This document shows, piece after piece, positions 5,636-9,420 of a DNA stretch of 9,420 nt. Position numbers and translations under genes: made by a program. A model generated the notes under the pieces. That model searched no databases, had not been told where the DNA came from, and saw only the letters and a program-made list of their open reading frames with translations. The stretch lies in NCBI GenBank assembly GCA_045106175.1, contig JBGCEF010000066.1, positions 1 to 9,420 of the forward strand, given 5' to 3'. This stretch comes from TMED27 sp045106175. GTDB lineage: Bacteria; Pseudomonadota; Alphaproteobacteria; Micavibrionales; Micavibrionaceae. Position 1 is the stretch's first letter; every line of letters starts with the position of its first letter.

Positions 5636-7940
5636 GGCTGTTTCACGCATCAATGATGAGCAGAAAAAAGGCAAGGCCCTGCCTAGTTTAATGTCTTCAT
5701 TGGCAAGATCTTTATTTGCAGGTCTTGTTTGTGTTTTTGTTTTACTGACTCTGTTGGTGAGCCTGTATGGTAGCAATCTTTTACGCTCTATCACCGATGA
5801 ACGCCTAGAATATATTACAACAACACAAGCAAGTAATATTGCCGCTTTGTTGTGGGATTTGGAATTTGATAGCGTCGATATCATTTTGAACAATCTGATT
5901 AAAGATAAGAATATTTTAGCCGCCCAAATTACCGAAATCAGCAACAATAAAGTCAGTTTGTTTTCTCAAAAAAACTGGGATGCGGTTGTACCAAGCACAA
6001 TAATTATGGAGCGCGATATTATCCATATTAAGCAGGATGGTGAAGAGCGCAAAATTGGCATTTTAGAAGTTGCAATCGATTATGGTAATATTAATCAGGA
6101 AATTCTAAGAATTGTTATTGTTGCAACGATTTTATTTGGTCTTGTTTTCCTTCTGCTTAGTGGTGTCATTTTGTATCAGCTTAAATTAAGCATTAAGCCG
6201 ATTGCTGAGTTGTCCGAAACGCTGGCCAGTATCAATTATTTTACACACACAATAGAAAAGATAGAAACGCATACACGTGAAGTTGATGATCTGTTTAATG
6301 CGATTATTAATATGCAGGATATTGTTCAAGAGCAGACGCTTGAAATTCGTTCTCAGAAAATGACTATGGATACTGTTTTTGAGAAAATGCCGTTTGGTCT
6401 TGTTGTGGAAGAAGTCGATCCAAATAACAGCGATGATACAAAAATATTGATCATGAATACAATGTTTAGGCTTTTGCATAGTTTTAGTGTTGAGAATTTC
6501 AAAGGTCGTAAAATTCAAGACTTTGTACCTCAAGATAATGTTCTTCTTTTGGCATCACTTCATGATTCCGTTATCGAGAGTAAAAAGGTTAAAGAGGGTG
6601 AATATACAATTCCAAAGGGCGATAAGAGTACGTACATACAAATCACTAAAGCGCCGATTTTGAATTCTATGGGGCGTGTCTCTCTTATTGTTACGATTTT
6701 TAATAATGTTACTAAAGAACGCGAGTCGTTAAAGAAATTTAAAATAGCCAAGGAAGATGCAGAACGTGCCAATGATGCAAAAAGTGAATTTCTTGCCAAT
6801 ATGAGCCATGAGCTTCGCACACCTTTAAACAGTATTATTGGCCTCACGAACATGGTTGTTGAAGATGGAACAGCAAGCAATGAGCATGATGAAATGCTCT
6901 CTAATGTTTTAATTTCCTCGGAAAGTTTATTGAAGATTTTGAACGATATTTTGGATTTATCCAAAATTGAAACAGGCAATGCTGTACTTGAAAACACCGT
7001 TTTCGATCTTAATGAGTGCGTTGAAAAAGCCATTACAACACTTAAGCCGCTTGCCCACGAAAAATCGATTACTCTTGCTAATCATTGGAGCATTAAAACC
7101 AATCAAAAGGTTTTTGGTGATTATTTAAAGATTGAGCGCATTTTGATTAATTTGATCGGAAACGCAATTAAGTTCACTGATGATGGGGGTGTGAATATTG
7201 ATTGTTCCGCTTTTCTTGATGATCAGACGATTATTTTCCAATGCGTTGTTAAAGATTCAGGCATTGGCATCTCACAAGGCCAGATAGAGACTATATTTGA
7301 TAAATTTTCTCAGGCTGATGTTTCTATTACAAGAAAATTTGGAGGAACAGGTCTAGGCCTTACTATCACTAAGCAGTTAATTGAGCTTATGGGGGGTGAG
7401 ATTTCAGTTGCTAGCAAGCTTAATACAGGCACAGAATTTAGCTTTGCCATTCCTTTACAGGCGCAAACCGAAAATCTTGTAATTAAAGAGGATGCAGAGA
7501 TTATATCAGCGCCTGCTCCTTCGTCTTTATCACAAACAAAAACCCCTTTTTCAGATGCTAATATTCTTATTGCGGAAGATCAGCGCATGAACCAAATCAT
7601 GGTGCAGAAACTGATAGAGCGTTTAGGATGTACACGCTACGACTTTGCTGAAACTGGCATAGAAGCCTTTGTGAAATACAAGAGTCAGACCTATGACTTG
7701 ATTCTTATGGATTGCCACATGCCAGAAATGACAGGGTATGATGCAACACAAAAAATTCGTGAATACGAAGCCGATCAGGCTATTGAAGAGCCCATTAAAA
7801 TTATTGCGTTAACCGCAGATGCAATGCAAGGCACAGAACAGAAATGTTTAGATGCAGGTATGGATAGTTATGTTGCAAAGCCAATCAGAAAGGCAGCGTT
7901 TATTGAAAAACTGCGAGACTGGTTTGATGTAAACGTTTAG
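5625..7940 (+). CDS. Hybrid sensor histidine kinase (TM-periplasmic-TM-HAMP-PAS-HisKA-HATPase-REC)
   Basis: This 771-residue inner-membrane kinase has TM1 at about 29-49, a roughly 110-residue periplasmic sensor (with LLWDLEFDSV, 75-84) and TM2 at about 162-184. A HAMP-like linker (about 185-235) and a PAS-like domain (about 245-365) follow. The HisKA H-box is SHELRTP with phospho-acceptor H395. The ATPase domain has N-box NLIGNAIKF (N513), G1 DSGIGI (544-549), F-box FSQAD (561-565) and G2 GGTGLGL (573-579). The C-terminal receiver carries E651/D652, phospho-acceptor D696 in MDCHMPEMTG, T730 and K752. Every catalytic residue is present. There is no HPt domain and no separate response regulator in the window, so phosphate must pass to proteins encoded elsewhere. 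The ATG lies inside the end of the binding-protein gene with AGGA about ten bases upstream, consistent with coupled translation. The arrangement matches LuxP/LuxQ and TorT/TorS. The N-terminal sequence is too divergent to name the signal. Confidence 0.93.
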   Translation: MPSEAVSRINDEQKKGKALPSLMSSLARSLFAGLVCVFVLLTLLVSLYGSNLLRSITDERLEYITTTQASNIAALLWDLEFDSVDIILNNLIKDKNILAAQITEISNNKVSLFSQKNWDAVVPSTIIMERDIIHIKQDGEERKIGILEVAIDYGNINQEILRIVIVATILFGLVFLLLSGVILYQLKLSIKPIAELSETLASINYFTHTIEKIETHTREVDDLFNAIINMQDIVQEQTLEIRSQKMTMDTVFEKMPFGLVVEEVDPNNSDDTKILIMNTMFRLLHSFSVENFKGRKIQDFVPQDNVLLLASLHDSVIESKKVKEGEYTIPKGDKSTYIQITKAPILNSMGRVSLIVTIFNNVTKERESLKKFKIAKEDAERANDAKSEFLANMSHELRTPLNSIIGLTNMVVEDGTASNEHDEMLSNVLISSESLLKILNDILDLSKIETGNAVLENTVFDLNECVEKAITTLKPLAHEKSITLANHWSIKTNQKVFGDYLKIERILINLIGNAIKFTDDGGVNIDCSAFLDDQTIIFQCVVKDSGIGISQGQIETIFDKFSQADVSITRKFGGTGLGLTITKQLIELMGGEISVASKLNTGTEFSFAIPLQAQTENLVIKEDAEIISAPAPSSLSQTKTPFSDANILIAEDQRMNQIMVQKLIERLGCTRYDFAETGIEAFVKYKSQTYDLILMDCHMPEMTGYDATQKIREYEADQAIEEPIKIIALTADAMQGTEQKCLDAGMDSYVAKPIRKAAFIEKLRDWFDVNV

Positions 7941-7952
7941 TCACTGAACATG

Positions 7953-7985
7953 AAAATATCCGCACTTAATGCGCGGATATTTTTT
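7953..7985. terminator. Strong bidirectional rho-independent terminator
   Basis: AAAATATCCGC (7953-7963) pairs perfectly over 11 bp with GCGGATATTTT (7973-7983) around a nine-base loop. On the plus strand it runs into six T residues 12 bases after the kinase stop codon. On the minus strand it ends in four T residues downstream of the convergent LysM-like gene. It closes both transcription units. Confidence 0.88.
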
Positions 7986-8008
7986 ATTCTTTACAATATT
8001 AAATATTC

Positions 8009-9220
8009 TTATGGATTGCCGATACCTACTGACCCAGTGCCCACTGGACCACCGCCAAGAACTCCGCCGCCCTCGGAGTCTTGAGAAGGTGTGTCATCAT
8101 TTCCGCCACCTTCTGATGGTGGACGACAGCTACCGGTTGTATGGATATTACCAAGTTCGCGTCTAGCGTCATGATAACCCTCGCCTGATGTTCCTTCCAG
8201 ATCGTATCTTGGCCTTTCTTCTTGGAGACCTAAGAAACCACGTCCCTGACCAGTATATGTTGCCGTACAATCTTCACCAATTTCTGTTGTTAGTGGAATT
8301 CTTGGTTGCACTGGTGGTGCCGTTGGCACTTGTGTTGCTGGTGGGTGGTTCGGACCACCGCTTGTTTCGGTGAATACCGGCGTAATTGGTCCGTCACATC
8401 CACATGGACCACCCGGTCCTACCTCAGCATCCAATGCTTCCCAATCTAATGTTCCATCAACATCTCTTAACGGACCAGCATCAGGAATTGTTAATTGTTG
8501 ATCGGGATGGATTGTGTGAGCGTCTACGCCCTCTTCCATACCATTTGCAAAAGCAATTTTTGTGACTGCGATTTGTTCCGCATGTACGCGGGCCGCAAAT
8601 TCATTATCTGTGAAACGTGGATCACCACTTTCCATTAATTCTTGTGTGTATTGATCAATGTCATCACCGTAAACTTCACGGGCAATCACAGTAAGATTGT
8701 CACAATCATCAACGATATAGCGTCCTTCTAGATCAACAACAGCAGACTCCAGCATATGAACAACGTCGTTCATTGGAAGATTTTGGATGTCGTCTAGCGT
8801 GACTGAATGACCAGCTGCTTGAAGCACTTCTACAATATCTGCTCTTGTACCCGGTCCAATCGCACCATCAATATGACTTTTTGGCATTACAGATGGGTCA
8901 ATGATATTAACAAGGTTTTGCACATGAATAGATTGCTCTCTTGTCGCGTCAGCGAGTGTATCAGGGTAACCTGTTACTTCTGGCGCTGCTTCTCTTGCAA
9001 TATCTGTTAAAACATTGATTGCTTCTCTGACTGATAGCTCACCATCAACCAAAGGTACGTATTCTGATAGAATTTCTCTTAAATCGTTTGTGCCTTCCGT
9101 TCCGAAGTCACCATCAATTCCGTGCACCGCAAGCGCCGATGGATCAATAATTTTAATGAGTGTCTGAAGTTGGCGCTGCTCCAGTTCGGTTGCATCGCTT
9201 TTGTCGATTGTTACTGACAT
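8009..9220 (-). CDS. Acidic protein with duplicated peptidoglycan-binding-like repeats, split LysM-like domain and Gly/Pro-rich tail
   Basis: The 403-residue protein starts at an ATG with a good GAGGG ribosome-binding site (spacer 7). It contains two related modules. The first (about 15-81) has LQTLIKIIDPS and HGIDGDFGTEGT. The second (about 98-164) has VQNLVNIIDPS and SHIDGAIGPGT. The IDG-x-x-G-x-x-T pattern is that of PG_binding_1-type repeats. Residues 167-185 (GRYIVDDCDNLTVIAREVYG) look like the first half of a LysM domain. KIAFANG (221-227) and IHPDQQLTIPDAG (237-249) look like its second half, separated by a Glu/Asp-rich insert of about 35 residues. A Pro/Gly-rich stretch with CGC (273-275) and a Gly-rich tail ending GIGNP follow. 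No signal peptide, membrane segment or catalytic wall-hydrolase domain is visible. Wall binding is inferred from the repeats; the export route and partner are unknown. Confidence 0.7.
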   Translation of the reverse strand: MSVTIDKSDATELEQRQLQTLIKIIDPSALAVHGIDGDFGTEGTNDLREILSEYVPLVDGELSVREAINVLTDIAREAAPEVTGYPDTLADATREQSIHVQNLVNIIDPSVMPKSHIDGAIGPGTRADIVEVLQAAGHSVTLDDIQNLPMNDVVHMLESAVVDLEGRYIVDDCDNLTVIAREVYGDDIDQYTQELMESGDPRFTDNEFAARVHAEQIAVTKIAFANGMEEGVDAHTIHPDQQLTIPDAGPLRDVDGTLDWEALDAEVGPGGPCGCDGPITPVFTETSGGPNHPPATQVPTAPPVQPRIPLTTEIGEDCTATYTGQGRGFLGLQEERPRYDLEGTSGEGYHDARRELGNIHTTGSCRPPSEGGGNDDTPSQDSEGGGVLGGGPVGTGSVGIGNP

Positions 9221-9253
9221 ATTTTTACCCTCTTACTTTCTTTTTTATTCAAA

Positions 9254-9283
9254 GTGACGTTACACATTGTGACGTTACACATT
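9254..9283. repeat. Perfect 15-bp tandem duplication upstream of the LysM-like gene
   Basis: GTGACGTTACACATT occurs twice back to back (9254-9268 and 9269-9283) with no mismatch, 34 bp before the start codon of the 8009-9220 gene. Read on the minus strand each copy holds TGTG followed six bases later by CAC, a small inverted pattern. The location in the 5' leader or promoter makes a pair of operator sites or a translational control element possible. Two copies are too few to call it a repeat array. Confidence 0.7.
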
Positions 9284-9298
9284 GAAAATTTCACACTT

Positions 9299-9329
9299 AC
9301 CACAAACCCCTATTCTAAAGGGGGGTGGT
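9299..9329. repeat. Long inverted repeat in the upstream region of the LysM-like gene
   Basis: ACCAC (9299-9303) and CCCC (9307-9310) pair with GGGG (about 9320-9324) and GTGGT (9325-9329), leaving three A residues bulged and a loop of about nine bases. No T-run follows on either strand close enough for a normal terminator. It may be a regulatory hairpin, or the end of a transcription unit beyond the right edge. The rest of 9330-9420 has no gene that I can support, only a small CAGCT/AGCTG hairpin at 9358-9371. Confidence 0.45.
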
Positions 9330-9420
9330 TAAGAAACCGTTAATGTGCGGTAAGAAGCAGCTATTAAGCTGTTTGTAGTTGGGTTTTTATGGGGTTTAGA
9401 ACCTCTAGAGTCTGGGACTT

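Noticed and set aside
6560..7033. A 157-codon minus-strand open frame opposite the kinase.
   Set aside because: It is antisense to the PAS and H-box regions of an intact kinase. The product is Ser/Leu-rich with no recognisable features.
7942..8008. Small HPt or response-regulator gene directly after the hybrid kinase.
   Set aside because: The 68-bp gap is filled by the terminator hairpin and no open frame of useful length is present.
8188..9010. Plus-strand open frames opposite the LysM-like gene.
   Set aside because: The minus-strand frame has a good ribosome-binding site, domain-like repeats and full length. The plus-strand frames have none of these.
9254..9283. CRISPR array.
   Set aside because: There are only two 15-bp units with no spacer between them, which does not match a CRISPR repeat-spacer pattern.

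Overview
The window looks like chromosomal DNA of a moderately AT-rich Gram-negative bacterium, most likely an alphaproteobacterium. This is inferred from the protein family mix (EF-Tu, Glk-type glucokinase, full-length RecQ, periplasmic binding protein with hybrid kinase, Sec signal peptide) and from a tRNA-Gly next to tuf. No 16S or other decisive marker is present, so the placement is tentative. There is no insertion sequence, integrase, phage module or CRISPR array.

Layout. 1-92 (-): the first 30 codons of tuf (EF-Tu), running off the left edge. 213-244: a rho-independent terminator. 278-574 (-): a small unknown gene interrupted by one in-frame TAA. 762-835 (+): tRNA-Gly(TCC), followed by a strong hairpin at 858-883. 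905-2441 (-): a two-gene overlapping unit, a Glk-family glucokinase followed by a NodB-type polysaccharide deacetylase without signal peptide. 2534-4363 (+): recQ, divergent from the glucokinase. 4481-7940 (+): a secreted sugar-type periplasmic binding protein overlapping by 11 nt a membrane hybrid histidine kinase, closed by a strong hairpin terminator. 8009-9220 (-): an acidic protein with two peptidoglycan-binding-like repeats, a split LysM-like domain and a Gly/Pro-rich tail. Its upstream region holds a perfect 15-bp tandem duplication and a long inverted repeat.

How the genes work together. The clearest functional unit is the binding protein plus hybrid kinase. Its order and overlap resemble systems in which a periplasmic binding protein presents a ligand to a kinase's sensor domain (LuxP/LuxQ, TorT/TorS). 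No transporter permease or ATPase, HPt protein or separate response regulator is encoded nearby, so the binding protein is probably a sensory subunit and the phosphorelay output lies elsewhere. The glucokinase/deacetylase pair suggests sugar or amino-sugar metabolism, but the glucokinase carries His where E. coli Glk has a substrate-binding Glu. The LysM-like protein probably contacts the cell wall, but how it would leave the cytoplasm is unclear.

The best candidates for something undescribed are the binding protein/hybrid kinase pair, the split-LysM protein with its repeated upstream region, and the stop-interrupted small gene.
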